Source: Cytophagaceae bacterium ABcell3 (GTDB taxonomy: Bacteria > Bacteroidota > Bacteroidia > Cytophagales > Cytophagaceae). Taken from it: a DNA stretch of 64,000 nt. Position 1 is the first letter of the stretch; each line of letters opens with the position of its first letter. Made by a program: the position numbers and the translations under genes. Positions 33,233 to 42,425 of this stretch are shown piece after piece. The stretch covers positions 5,033,501 to 5,097,500 of the forward strand of contig CP133159.1 of the NCBI GenBank assembly GCA_030913385.1, in the 5' to 3' direction. Under the pieces are notes generated by a model. The model did no database searches and was not told the origin of the DNA. It saw nothing but the letters and a program-made list of their open reading frames with translations.

Positions 33233-33619
33233 TTACTCTTCCTTTGTAGTCACTTCTTTAGTACCAGACCCTCTTACTTGGCTGCCAGTATCTCTTTCTT
33301 CACGCCCCTCTACTTTAATCTTATAAGTTGTGTTTGGCTTTAAATTAAAAATAGTATACCTGACAGGGTCATTCACATTGTCCTGAAAGCTACTAACAAC
33401 CTCTGGCGGTTCGCCTGGCGCAGCATATTCGATTCTGTACCAATTAGCCTTATTAACCTTGGGCCATCTCAAGGAAATCGTATTAGAGGTGGATGAGGCT
33501 GATATCTCTACACGCCCTGCCATATTCTCGTCTATAAACATGTTTTCCCTTTGACAAGAAGAAGACATAATTACAAACACAACTATGCAAGGCATTAACA
33601 GGGTATAAATAACTTTCAT
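33233..33619 (-). CDS. Lipoprotein with one fibronectin type III domain
   Basis: The start at 33619 (M-K-V-I-Y-T-L-L) is chosen because it gives a normal lipoprotein signal ending in S-S-S-C. An upstream ATG at 33640 adds seven residues. The mature part of about 105 residues is an FN3 domain: S-L-R-W-P-K-V-N-K-A-N-W-Y-R-I-E-Y in the middle and L-K-P-N-T-T-Y-K-I-K-V near the end. FN3 domains mediate binding on exported proteins. The partner is unknown. Confidence 0.72.
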   Translation of the reverse strand: MKVIYTLLMPCIVVFVIMSSSCQRENMFIDENMAGRVEISASSTSNTISLRWPKVNKANWYRIEYAAPGEPPEVVSSFQDNVNDPVRYTIFNLKPNTTYKIKVEGREERDTGSQVRGSGTKEVTTKEE

Positions 33620-33640
33620 GTTCAAAAGAGTAAATAGCAA

Positions 33641-34003
33641 TATAGGAAATATAAGGTCAATATAACCACAGGGACAAACTTAAATATAATTCATATAAAA
33701 AATTTTATCTGTAGCACTTATTTCATACACCTATTCTAATTTTTTGGCACATCTCCCTTAATAAATTTCATATAAGCCAAAAAACAGACGATCAAACGCA
33801 AACGCACAGCAAATCAACGAAGCTGATCAGTAAAAAAGTGTTTTGCTTGCAAAAATTTAATCCAGATCATGCAAAGAAATCTGCGTATTTTCCTGACCAA
33901 GCATAGAGGAGCTTTGGCTATAAGTATAACCACTGATTGAAAAAACAAAGCTCTCTTAGTATACTTATACCAAGAGGGCCATAGAGAACAAGTTATTATA
34001 ATC
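33641..34003. other. Intergenic region with weak traces of a repeat element
   Basis: No credible gene. The part from about 33866 to 33925 (AAATCTGCGTATTTT…AAGCATAGAGG) loosely resembles the interior of the AACCTG-family elements. The part from 33909 to 33976 contains two interleaved inverted repeats and the comB terminator described separately. Confidence 0.3.
33953..33976 (-). terminator. Terminator of comB
   Basis: On the minus strand, CTCTT-GGTATA/TATACT-AAGAG forms a hairpin followed by AGCTTTGTTTTTT. It lies about 28 bases past the comB stop. Confidence 0.6.
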
Positions 34004-34738
34004 TTACTCAGCAGTTTCTTTAACCTCAGTCAAAGGAGAACAAACAAGGCATCCATTATCCATGACCGGTACCACGGAATATAGGTCTTCCGTCAAGCAG
34101 AATTCAATATCTTTTTTAATGTTCAGCTTTTTCAACCTTCTAGCATGCGATGAATTTGCCAAAAAGCCATTTAAGTTTTGCTTAGCAAGCTTATACAAAG
34201 ATAGCGCAGCCATTGCAGCGTCATTGTCTGCAAAGAAAGAATCCTGAAGCCCCTCTACTACAGCCCCTGCAAAAAGTGTATCTTCGAGGTTGACCTTTCC
34301 TTTCCAGCCGGCACACAATACCAAAACATCGTTAGGTTGATTTTCTAGGTATTGAACAACAGCAGATTTGTTGAGGAAAGCCCCTGCAATAATTTCAGAA
34401 GCACCTGCTGATTTAGTTATAGCAAGCGTACCATTGGTAGTAGTCACCACGACAGTCTTACCCGACAACGAGGGATCCATATAACTAAAAGGGGAGTTGC
34501 CTATATCAAAGCCCTCCGCTTTTTTACCATCACGCTCTGCCGCTGTTATAAAGTTTTTGCTTTTCCAAGCCAAACACTCTTCCAAAGTTGCTACTGGTAT
34601 AATCTTTTCAACACCATGAGCAATTCCAGAAACCATGCAAGAAGTTGCCCGAAGCACATCAACAACAACAACAACTTTCCCTTTTACATCATATAAATGC
34701 AATAATTCAGGGGTAAGGCAAACATCAATATTACGCAT
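34004..34738 (-). CDS. comB: 2-phosphosulfolactate phosphatase family protein
   Basis: 244 residues with the ComB hallmarks: V-V-V-D-V-L-R-A-T-S at about 24-33, E-G-F-D-I-G-N-S-P near 74, T-T-T-N-G-T near 99 and C-A-G-W-K-G near 141. The enzyme removes phosphate from phosphosulfolactate, a step of coenzyme M synthesis in archaea. In bacteria it may serve sulfolactate or sulfonate metabolism. It starts 19 bases after gcvT on the same strand, so the two are probably co-transcribed. A link to sulfonolipids of gliding Bacteroidota is possible but unproven. Confidence 0.87.
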   Translation of the reverse strand: MRNIDVCLTPELLHLYDVKGKVVVVVDVLRATSCMVSGIAHGVEKIIPVATLEECLAWKSKNFITAAERDGKKAEGFDIGNSPFSYMDPSLSGKTVVVTTTNGTLAITKSAGASEIIAGAFLNKSAVVQYLENQPNDVLVLCAGWKGKVNLEDTLFAGAVVEGLQDSFFADNDAAMAALSLYKLAKQNLNGFLANSSHARRLKKLNIKKDIEFCLTEDLYSVVPVMDNGCLVCSPLTEVKETAE

Positions 34739-34757
34739 ATATCTTCCTTATCAATAA

Positions 34758-35858
34758 TTAATTCACAAAAGGCAACTTGACAACCTTGGCCTTTAAAAGC
34801 TTATTTCTCACACCTATAGAAATTTCTGTATCAGCTTTAGCATAGGCTGTTTCAACATAGCCTAACCCTATTCCTTCAGACAAAACAGGCGATTGGCTAC
34901 CAGAAGTTACTTGGCCAATCACATTTCCATCATTACTGCATATTTCATAGCCTTTCCGAGGAATGCCCCTTTCCATCATCTTAAATCCAACCAACTTTCT
35001 TTTAACCCCCTGCTCCTTCTGTGCCAAAAGGCTATCTTTAGCGAGAAAGTCTTTATTGAATTTGGTAACCCAAGCTAGGCCAGCTTCCAGGGGAGAGGTG
35101 GTTTCATCTATATCGTTTCCATACAAACAAAAGCCTTTTTCAAGGCGCAAAGTATCACGGGCACCTAAACCACACGGCTTTACCCCCTCAGGTTTTCCTG
35201 CATTAACTACCTCCTTCCAAAGCTTTACAGCAGATTCATTAGAAACATATAGTTCAAAACCACCTGCGCCGGTGTATCCGGTAGCTGAAATTATAACATT
35301 ATCAATACCCGCTATAGCCCCCTTTACAAAACTATAGTAAGGGATTTCTTCAAGTTTTATCTCAGTAAGTTTTTGAAGAATTTCAGTAGCTTTAGGCCCT
35401 TGTACAGCCAACAAAGATAGTGTATCCGATTTGTCAACAAGGTCCACAGAGGCGGGCTTATTGTCAGTTAGGAAAGAAAAGTCTTTACTTATATTTCCCG
35501 CATTGACTACTAGCATATATTCGTTTTCAGCCATTTTATAAACCAGCAGGTCATCAACAATACCTCCGTTTTCATTGACCAAGCAAGCGTATTGAATTTT
35601 GCCAGTATGGAGGCGGGAAACATCATTGGAAATGACATTCTGAAGAAAATCCAAAGATTCTGGCCCAGACACAAAGAACTCGCCCATATGCGATACATCA
35701 AAAATTCCTGCTTTATCGCGTACAGCAAAATGCTCTTCCAACTCGGAAGCATATTTAACAGGCATAGAAAACCCTGCAAAAGGTACCATTTTAGCGCCCA
35801 ATTCTACATGTACATCATGTAAAGCAGTCTTTTTCAGATCGATTTCTTTGTTGTCCAT
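34758..35858 (-). CDS. gcvT: Glycine cleavage system aminomethyltransferase (T protein)
   Basis: 366 residues, typical GcvT length. Features are the N-terminal K-T-A-L-H-D-V-H-V-E-L-G-A-K-M-V-P-F-A-G-type start, F-D-V-S-H-M-G-E near residue 53, the folate-site region T-G-Y-T-G-A-G-G-F-E near 195, and L-G-A-R-D-T-L-R-L-E near 233. It transfers the methylene unit from aminomethyl-lipoyl H protein to tetrahydrofolate. Genes for P, H and L proteins are not in the window. It lies between rnhB and comB. Confidence 0.95.
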   Translation of the reverse strand: MDNKEIDLKKTALHDVHVELGAKMVPFAGFSMPVKYASELEEHFAVRDKAGIFDVSHMGEFFVSGPESLDFLQNVISNDVSRLHTGKIQYACLVNENGGIVDDLLVYKMAENEYMLVVNAGNISKDFSFLTDNKPASVDLVDKSDTLSLLAVQGPKATEILQKLTEIKLEEIPYYSFVKGAIAGIDNVIISATGYTGAGGFELYVSNESAVKLWKEVVNAGKPEGVKPCGLGARDTLRLEKGFCLYGNDIDETTSPLEAGLAWVTKFNKDFLAKDSLLAQKEQGVKRKLVGFKMMERGIPRKGYEICSNDGNVIGQVTSGSQSPVLSEGIGLGYVETAYAKADTEISIGVRNKLLKAKVVKLPFVN

Positions 35859-35913
35859 TCTAAATATAATTATAAAAGTAGAAAATTAGTAGAAAATAAA
35901 AAAACTAAAATTC

Positions 35914-36522
35914 TTATGGAGTGTTTTTAAATAAGTCAAGCTGTGTAGAAAACAAAGTAAAAGACTTACGGTGAAGAGGGGTAATACCATGTTCTTTGAT
36001 GGCTGCGATATGTTTTTTGGTCGCATAACCCATATTGGTATGCCAGCCATATACAGGGAACTCTTCCGCAAACTTTGTCATTAGGTCATCGCGATACGTT
36101 TTTGCCAAAATAGAAGCTGCTGCAATGGAGAAGAACTTAGAATCCCCTTCCACAATACATTCGTGGTGAAAGTTTTTATAAGCTTTAAACCTATTTCCAT
36201 CTATCAATAACAAATCAGGTCGGCACTTCAGATTGTCCAAAGCTTGATGCATAGCCAAAAATGAAGCGTTTAGAATATTTATTTCATCGACCACTTCACT
36301 GGACACCTCTGAAACATGATATTCTATAGCTTCTTTAATTATTTCTTCACGAAGGGTTTCCCGCAACTTTTTTGACAACTTCTTTGAGTCTGTCAATAAA
36401 GGGTGAGAATAATCTGGAGGCAAAATCACATAGGCAGCAACAACAGGCCCAGCTAGGCAACCTCTTCCTGCTTCGTCGAGACCCGCTTCTTTAAAACCTT
36501 TCGTATGGAAGGATCTAAGCAT
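35914..36522 (-). CDS. rnhB: Ribonuclease HII
   Basis: 202 residues with the metal-binding start G-L-D-E-A-G-R-G (Asp 16, Glu 17), L-T-D-S-K-K-L near 44, the third acidic residue in L-L-I-D-G-N near 108, and A-A-A-S-I-L-A-K-T-Y-R-D near 131. It cuts RNA in RNA-DNA hybrids and removes misincorporated ribonucleotides. It is 55 bases upstream of gcvT on the same strand, so co-transcription is possible. Confidence 0.95.
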   Translation of the reverse strand: MLRSFHTKGFKEAGLDEAGRGCLAGPVVAAYVILPPDYSHPLLTDSKKLSKKLRETLREEIIKEAIEYHVSEVSSEVVDEINILNASFLAMHQALDNLKCRPDLLLIDGNRFKAYKNFHHECIVEGDSKFFSIAAASILAKTYRDDLMTKFAEEFPVYGWHTNMGYATKKHIAAIKEHGITPLHRKSFTLFSTQLDLFKNTP

Positions 36523-36714
36523 TTGTAAGATTAAAATGATTAGTAATTTAAAATAAAATTATCCTTAATTAACCTGAAAAACTAATGAAAATTTCCTTCT
36601 TTTAGTATTTTTTCGAATTAAAATCATCAACTTTCGGGCAAATAATTTTGTTAGATTCTAAAACACATGCTTTTCTGCACAAGAAAGCATGAAAAGCTGC
36701 TGAAAAGCTAGTTT

Positions 36715-36865
36715 AACCTGAATTATACCGATAGATTTCGTCACAAGGAGCAAAATGCCAATAAATCACGTTTGAGTCACCAGGCATAGCAGCGCACTAT
36801 GGTTAAGACACAAATGTGAGCGAAGCGACTGATTTGAAGTTAAGTTCTATTGCATATTTCAGGTT
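36715..36865 (+). mobile_element. AACCTG-family inverted-repeat element, copy R2
   Basis: 151 bases between AACCTGAATTATA… and …TGCATATTTCAGGTT, which are imperfect inverted repeats. Internal blocks ATAGATTTCGT, GGAGCAAAA and GAGCGAAGCGACTGAT match R1. It fills much of the 36523-36909 gap and provides the sequence just before the Nudix gene; nothing else is recognised in that gap. Confidence 0.72.
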
Positions 36866-36909
36866 TAAGCCTGATTAAAAAAACAGGAATTCTAAAAAAA
36901 TTTGTACAA

Positions 36910-37461
36910 ATGATAGATGAAAGTTTAAATCCATGGACCACTTTGTCCACTAAACCAATTTATGAAAACCCATGGATTAGTGTTCACGAGCACCAGGTAT
37001 TGAACCCAAACGGCGGTGAAGGGATATATGGCGTTGTCCAGTTTAAGAACAAAGCCATTGGCGTTGTCCCTATAGATAAAGACAATTACACTTACCTTAT
37101 AGGACAATACCGCTATCCGTTAAAAGAGTACTCTTGGGAAATACCAGAAGGTGGTGGGCCTTTAGAGGTTGACCCATTAGAATCAGCCAAAAGAGAGCTA
37201 AAAGAAGAAACGGGATTTTCAGCAGCTAAATGGACTTTTATTCAAAGATTTCATACTTCAAACTCCGTCACCAATGAAGAAGGGCTTATTTATCTGGCCG
37301 AAGAGTTGACAGAAGGCGAAACCGAATTTGACGATACTGAACAGCTAGAAATAAAGAAAGTGCATCTTTCGGAAGCTGTAGATATGGTCATGAACAACCA
37401 GATCACTGATAGTATGAGTGTCGCGGGTATTCTAAAAGTAGCACGTATGAAGGGGGTATAA
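36910..37461 (+). CDS. Nudix hydrolase (ADP-ribose pyrophosphatase-like)
   Basis: 183 residues from the ATG at 36910. A longer frame from a TTG at 36850 would begin inside the repeat element and is rejected. The Nudix box is seen as G-G-G-P-L-E…A-K-R-E-L-K-E-E-T-G-F near residues 81-103, one residue longer than the strict consensus. The preceding E-I-P-E-G-G motif and I-G-Q-Y-R-Y resemble NDP-sugar/ADP-ribose pyrophosphatases. It probably hydrolyses a nucleoside diphosphate derivative. Single gene, convergent with the OmpA-LysM gene. Confidence 0.85.
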   Translation: MIDESLNPWTTLSTKPIYENPWISVHEHQVLNPNGGEGIYGVVQFKNKAIGVVPIDKDNYTYLIGQYRYPLKEYSWEIPEGGGPLEVDPLESAKRELKEETGFSAAKWTFIQRFHTSNSVTNEEGLIYLAEELTEGETEFDDTEQLEIKKVHLSEAVDMVMNNQITDSMSVAGILKVARMKGV

Positions 37462-37469
37462 CCCCTTCG

Positions 37470-40091
37470 CTACTTCTTCACCTGTAGCACCATGTTTGGA
37501 CGAAGCCTATACAGATCCATCTGGTTCATCTTGATCAAATCTGTAGCAGAGAGGCCAAAACGCTGTGCAATTGTCTCAATTTTGTCTCCTTTTTGAACTA
37601 TATACAACCTCCCCGAATCAACATCTTTTTGATCGACCTCGCCTGTTTTGACCTTCAAACGTTGACCTATAACCAAGTTGTCAGAAGCTAGATTGTTCAT
37701 CTTCTTCAACTCTTCTACACTCAGCCCGTACAGCCTTGCAATAGAGAAAAGCGTATTGCTAGGCAAAACTATATATACATTTTCTGCAGGCGCATGCATA
37801 AGATCATCCGAGTTAATATTCATCCTAGCCCTGGTAGAAGGACTGATGGCATGCATAGTAACAGGGGCTATAATGTCTGAATCTTCAGATCTTTTCACCC
37901 TCAAAGGCCGAAAAGCTTTTATGTCACTACCCTTCAAGTCATTCAGCTCCTTAATTTCGTCTACTGTCATGTTAAATTTCTCGGCAACTTTTTCTATAGT
38001 TGACCTAGGCTCAATAACATAAGCCATAGTAGAGGCCTCAAAGCCAGGCCCTCCTATTATTGAAAACTCAACCCTTCTGTTCAACTGCCTGCCAACAGGG
38101 CTATTGTTTGGAGCAATAGGGTTGTTAAGCCCCATAGCATTCACCACAATGGCACTTTTTTCAACACCTTTAGAAATCAAATATTCCCGAGCAGCCGTAC
38201 CACGTTTCTTTGACAATATTTTGTTATAATCTCCTGAGCCAATGGCATCCGTATTGGCATTCATTTCAATCTGAATTTCAGGGTACTGCTTATAATATTC
38301 AACGAGTTCGTTTAAAGTCCTTTTAGCCTCTGGTCGAAGGGCATAGCTATCAAAATCAAAATAAATATTCTCAAATAAAGTTTTAGTAGCTTCTTGGTCA
38401 GACTTTTTCACATGCACATCTTTCACAACATACTCTACCTCCGTGGTCACTTTCACTGCATTTTTGACAGATTTGCCTTCTTCCTCTTCTTCTTCGTCCA
38501 ATAACACCTTATAGTTCTGGTCTGAAGGCAAGTTTTCGAATCGGAACTTACCATCATCATCCGTACTAGTGGACTTAATCCTCTCACTCCTTTCGTTCGT
38601 AAGCGCTACCTCTACATCAGCCGCAGGGCTCTTATCTTCTGCTTGCAACACTGTACCTAAAATAGATATACTCTTAGCTGTTCCTACAGAGTCCTGATCC
38701 ACATAAGCAACAAGGGTCTCATTACTAAATAAATTGAATGTGTAAATATCATCACCACCGGCACCGCCTTCCCTATTAGAAGCAATGTATCCTTTTTTCT
38801 CCCCCATTACATAGTAGAAATCATCTCTATTAGAATTGAAAGGCAGGCCAACGTTTTTAACTTTAACCGAATCATCTTCAAAGAACACGTCTTCACTTAC
38901 CATAAAAATATCTAAGCCGCCAAAACCTTGGTGTCCATTAGAAGAAAAAAACATAACTTTTTCATCTGGATAATACCTAGGGCACATATCAATAAACATC
39001 GTATTAATACCTTCGCCCATATTAACGGCTGGCCCCCAATCGTCTTTACCACTAGAAGTGCTGTACCATATATCGTGCATACCTAACCCTCCTGGCCTTT
39101 TGGACACAAAAAACATGGCGTCGCCTTCAGGAGAGACAGACGGTTGCGCATTCCACTCCCCTTTCATGTTAATGTTTTCATTTAATTTTTCGGGTTTTCC
39201 CCATTTCCCATTGGCAAGTTTGGTAACATAAATCGCACAGTTAAACTCTTCATTGCCATCTACTACTATGCGTTCATCGCAACGGGTAAAGTAAAACTTG
39301 GTGAAATCACCATTAAAGCTTCCTGCACTTTCATTGAACTTAGAGTTCACTATGTCAAAGTTATCTTCATTGCCCTTTTTCACCCAGCCATCTTCCGTTT
39401 TTTCGAATCTATAAATGTTACTAAATCCTCCGCCGAGCATGCCAAACTCCTTCCCACCTTCCTCAATTCTGGAAGAAGTAATAACAATGATCGTATCATT
39501 GATATTGATGACCGGAGCATACTCAGAATATGGAGTGTTTACCGGAGGAGGTATAGGCTCGAATTCATAATCTCTCTGAGGTTTGCTCATTTCATGCAAA
39601 GCTACTTCACAGCCAAGCGCCTCTTGTTTGGCCTTTTCCTTATAAACTTCAGCCTCTAAACTATAATCCTTATACTCAGAGCGGAACTGTTCAAACTGCG
39701 TCTGCGCTTCTTCATATTTGCCGTTGCCTTTTAGCATTAGAGCATAATAATACCTAGCAAGTGGGTATTCCTTCAAAATAGTTTTAGTGGCTATTTTATA
39801 ATATTTCTCAGCATTTACATAGTCAAAGTGCAGCATATAAGATTCAGCGGCCTTTTTAAGAGCAAAACTATTATCGCTGTTAAATTCATAAGCCTTCTTA
39901 AACTCCCTGGCTGACAAATAATAGTCTGCATTGGCAAAATGCTTTTTCGCAGCTTCCGTTGCCAGTTTGCTTTTTCGGGCTGCTACCCTAGCCTTCCTTT
40001 TGCTCTTCTTACCTTTTTGAGCATAGCTTTCATTCACCGCAAAAAAGCATACGGATAAAAAAATCAGCAATATGTTTCTGAGTATGCGCAT
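37470..40091 (-). CDS. OmpA-family protein with TPR, PD40, carboxypeptidase-regulatory-like and three LysM domains
   Basis: 873 residues. Order: signal peptide 1-25; TPR-like repeats 45-180; WD40-like PD40 propeller about 190-440 (S-P-E-G-D-A-M-F-F-V-S type motifs); a CarboxypepD_reg-like beta domain about 485-560; an OmpA peptidoglycan-binding domain about 585-690 (Y-F-D-F-D-S-Y-A-L and N-R-R-V-E-F); then LysM domains at about 699, 770 and 827. The first part is the PorE-like layout of type IX secretion or gliding proteins, which anchor the outer-membrane machinery to peptidoglycan. The triple LysM tail adds further cell-wall binding. It follows a PorP/SprF-like gene by 15 bases, so they form an operon. 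Confidence 0.87.
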   Translation of the reverse strand: MRILRNILLIFLSVCFFAVNESYAQKGKKSKRKARVAARKSKLATEAAKKHFANADYYLSAREFKKAYEFNSDNSFALKKAAESYMLHFDYVNAEKYYKIATKTILKEYPLARYYYALMLKGNGKYEEAQTQFEQFRSEYKDYSLEAEVYKEKAKQEALGCEVALHEMSKPQRDYEFEPIPPPVNTPYSEYAPVININDTIIVITSSRIEEGGKEFGMLGGGFSNIYRFEKTEDGWVKKGNEDNFDIVNSKFNESAGSFNGDFTKFYFTRCDERIVVDGNEEFNCAIYVTKLANGKWGKPEKLNENINMKGEWNAQPSVSPEGDAMFFVSKRPGGLGMHDIWYSTSSGKDDWGPAVNMGEGINTMFIDMCPRYYPDEKVMFFSSNGHQGFGGLDIFMVSEDVFFEDDSVKVKNVGLPFNSNRDDFYYVMGEKKGYIASNREGGAGGDDIYTFNLFSNETLVAYVDQDSVGTAKSISILGTVLQAEDKSPAADVEVALTNERSERIKSTSTDDDGKFRFENLPSDQNYKVLLDEEEEEEGKSVKNAVKVTTEVEYVVKDVHVKKSDQEATKTLFENIYFDFDSYALRPEAKRTLNELVEYYKQYPEIQIEMNANTDAIGSGDYNKILSKKRGTAAREYLISKGVEKSAIVVNAMGLNNPIAPNNSPVGRQLNRRVEFSIIGGPGFEASTMAYVIEPRSTIEKVAEKFNMTVDEIKELNDLKGSDIKAFRPLRVKRSEDSDIIAPVTMHAISPSTRARMNINSDDLMHAPAENVYIVLPSNTLFSIARLYGLSVEELKKMNNLASDNLVIGQRLKVKTGEVDQKDVDSGRLYIVQKGDKIETIAQRFGLSATDLIKMNQMDLYRLRPNMVLQVKK

Positions 40092-40106
40092 CCCTACCTG
40101 CTATAA

Positions 40107-41201
40107 TTAAATTCTTGGGGTATAAAATCTTTTCGTAGTTCCCACTCTTGGCCTAGTGATTCTGAGAGAAATCTCATAAGCTCCTCTGCCAATAGAGTTG
40201 TGACGCAGCGAAGTGTTGTTTACGTCATAACTAAACGCTAAGGTGTAGTATTTATTTCCAAAACCCAATGCGCCGATAAAAGAATCAAAAACCCTATACC
40301 AAGCGCCGGTGATAATTTCAGAAGGAGCCAGTACAGATTCTCCCTCAGACAAAATAAAAGTTAAATACAAACCTCCGTTATACTGCATGGCATTGCTTTG
40401 CCTTGCAACAATAAAATTGGGCGATATATTGACACGCTCCGACAAATGCCATTCAATGCCACCATGCATTTTATAAAGTGTCGGCAATCGTCTGTGCTCT
40501 CCTTCCAATAATGACTCGTTGGGCCTGTTTAAATGGTAAGCAGACAACCCAAAATAACCACTTACATTATGTACCGAATAATCCCTTCCTGCATTATAAT
40601 AATAAAGCAAGCCCGCAGATATATCGGGAAAAATAGACGATGAGGCAAATCCGCTTGTTTCAGGGTCAAGTGTTGGGTCAAAACCATTTTCCCCATCAGG
40701 GTTATATTGAGACCCCCATCTAAGATCTGAGAAACTTAACCGCCTTTGCATAACACCAGCTTGTATGCCCAATGTCAAAGACTGCATTTTATATTCGCTC
40801 AGATAAATATTCCAAGCACCGGAAATATTAATCCCGTTTGTCTGAAAATGTGTAAGCCCTGATTGGTCATTGTATAAAGATATACCAATACCACCAGAAT
40901 GGTTTTCTCCTTCGTCTGTATATATAGGTTTTATTAAAGAAACTTGACTGGTTATATAAGGATCTGTCACATTGCGCCATTGCGTCCTATAGTTAGACCC
41001 TACAGTAAGCGAAGGTTCTATACCAGCCAAAGCAGGGTTCAAATACAAAGAGGATGCATAATACTGAGAAAATATAGCGTCTTGTCCCATAGAAACACTA
41101 CAGGATAAGAGTATACCTCCCAATGCCAGAAAAATACTTTTCCGGCCCCTACTAAACAAAAAATGATTATGCATAAACAGTTTACCGGTTTTGAACCTCA
41201 A
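40107..41201 (-). CDS. PorP/SprF-family type IX secretion membrane protein
   Basis: 364 residues with a signal peptide ending near S-M-G-Q-D. The mature start Q-D-A-I-F-S-Q-Y-Y-A-S-S-L-Y-L-N-P-A-L-A-G is the signature of PorP/SprF proteins; the rest is an outer-membrane beta-barrel. Such proteins work with the type IX secretion machine or, as paralogues, present secreted adhesins paired with a neighbouring OmpA protein. The start may be at 41201 or at Met 10 (41174). It is first in a two-gene operon with the OmpA-LysM gene. Whether it is PorP itself or an SprF-like paralogue cannot be settled here. Confidence 0.87.
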   Translation of the reverse strand: MRFKTGKLFMHNHFLFSRGRKSIFLALGGILLSCSVSMGQDAIFSQYYASSLYLNPALAGIEPSLTVGSNYRTQWRNVTDPYITSQVSLIKPIYTDEGENHSGGIGISLYNDQSGLTHFQTNGINISGAWNIYLSEYKMQSLTLGIQAGVMQRRLSFSDLRWGSQYNPDGENGFDPTLDPETSGFASSSIFPDISAGLLYYYNAGRDYSVHNVSGYFGLSAYHLNRPNESLLEGEHRRLPTLYKMHGGIEWHLSERVNISPNFIVARQSNAMQYNGGLYLTFILSEGESVLAPSEIITGAWYRVFDSFIGALGFGNKYYTLAFSYDVNNTSLRHNSIGRGAYEISLRITRPRVGTTKRFYTPRI

Positions 41202-41322
41202 TAATTCTTAAAGTGGCTTTCTGCCCTATACGGCAACAAGGAGAAATAGGTTAAAATAATATTTTTATCTGTATGTAAGAGCTTTTATAAATGTTGTACA
41301 AAAAACATATCAATATTTATAC

Positions 41323-41330
41323 TACTTTTG
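41323..41330 (+). promoter_or_regulatory. Predicted -7 box of plsC
   Basis: TACTTTTG matches TAnnTTTG and lies only 5 bases before the ATG at 41336. If used, the transcript would be nearly leaderless, and the upstream ATG at 41291 could not be the start. Confidence 0.4.
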
Positions 41331-41335
41331 CACTC

Positions 41336-42079
41336 ATGAAAGTCCTGAAAAGAGTTTTCTTCATTTGGTGTACCCTCTGGTTTTTGGTGGTATTTTTACT
41401 GCTATACCCCTTTTTCTTTATATTCTTACAATCAGAGAAAACATACCCTGCTGCACATTTTCTAAATAAAGTGTGGGCATACATGGTATTTATTATTTGC
41501 CTTACACCTTGTCATACAGATTTCCGGTTCAAGTTAAAGAAGAACAAAGCTTATGTTTTCTGTCCCAACCACACTTCATACCTGGACATTCCGACCATTT
41601 GCTTCTCCTTATCAGGGTTTTATGCTTTTATGGGCAAGGACTCGCTTGCCAAAGTACCCCTGTTTGGATACATGTTCCAGAAACTATATATCCCAATTAA
41701 CAGAAGAAGTAAGGTTAATGCGTATAAAAGCTATTTAAAAGCTTGCAAAGCCATCGACAACAAAAGGAGCTTGGTCATATTTCCTGAAGGCACCATTCCT
41801 GATGAAGGAAGCCCTCGTATGATCAAGTTCAAAGACGGGGCTTTTAAAATTGCCATTGAAAAACAAGTACCCATTGTTCCGGTTACCATACCCCATAATT
41901 GGGAGATTTTGCCAGACCTTAAAAAAATGCATGTAAATCTGCTCCACAGAATGCGGGTAATTTATCACGAACCGATAGAAACAACCGGTATGACCTTAGA
42001 AAACATAAAAGAGCTTAAAGAAAAAACCTATCAGGTCATTCACGAAGAACTAAAAAAATATAATAAACAATTGGCTTAA
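41336..42079 (+). CDS. plsC: 1-acyl-sn-glycerol-3-phosphate acyltransferase
   Basis: 247 residues from ATG 41336. An in-frame ATG at 41291 adds 15 residues but lies upstream of a likely promoter box. An N-terminal membrane segment (about 8-30) precedes the acyltransferase domain with N-H-T-S-Y-L-D (NHx4D) near residue 80, F-P-E-G-T near 150 and V-P-I-V-P-V-T. It acylates lysophosphatidate to phosphatidate at the inner membrane. gatC follows after 29 bases on the same strand. Confidence 0.88.
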   Translation: MKVLKRVFFIWCTLWFLVVFLLLYPFFFIFLQSEKTYPAAHFLNKVWAYMVFIICLTPCHTDFRFKLKKNKAYVFCPNHTSYLDIPTICFSLSGFYAFMGKDSLAKVPLFGYMFQKLYIPINRRSKVNAYKSYLKACKAIDNKRSLVIFPEGTIPDEGSPRMIKFKDGAFKIAIEKQVPIVPVTIPHNWEILPDLKKMHVNLLHRMRVIYHEPIETTGMTLENIKELKEKTYQVIHEELKKYNKQLA

Positions 42080-42108
42080 CCTGTTATTCATTTAACATTT
42101 TTAAAATT

Positions 42109-42402
42109 ATGAAAATCAATATTGAAACAATTAGGAAAATCGCCCACTTGTCAAGATTAGAGTTGAACGAGAAAGAGGAGGAATCTTTCTTCAACGACTT
42201 CAATAAAATCCTTGACTGGATGGACAAACTGAACCAAGTTGATACAGAAAATGTTGAACCCCTAATTCATATGTCAGAAGAAGTAAATGTTCTGCGTGAA
42301 GATAATGCTGTAAATGCGCTATCACATGAAGAAGGGCTCAAAAATGCGCCCAAAAAAGACTCTGACTATTTCCGTGTGCCTAAGTTTCTTGGGATGGAGT
42401 AA
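42109..42402 (+). CDS. gatC: Aspartyl/glutamyl-tRNA amidotransferase subunit C
   Basis: 97 residues with the GatC pattern: I-R-K-I-A-H-L-S-R-L-E-L near the start, F-N-K-I-L-D-W-M-D-K-L near residue 30, V-E-P-L near 50 and a C-terminal F-R-V-P-K-F-L. It stabilises GatA in the amidotransferase that makes Gln-tRNA or Asn-tRNA. gatA and gatB are not in the window. Followed by the TPR membrane protein gene after 23 bases. Confidence 0.93.
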   Translation: MKINIETIRKIAHLSRLELNEKEEESFFNDFNKILDWMDKLNQVDTENVEPLIHMSEEVNVLREDNAVNALSHEEGLKNAPKKDSDYFRVPKFLGME

Positions 42403-42425
42403 TACATTAAAAATAATATTCTAAC

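Noticed and set aside
36850..36909. TTG start extending the Nudix protein by 20 residues
   Set aside because: The extension begins inside the AACCTG-family element and is not like Nudix N-termini; ATG at 36910 is better.
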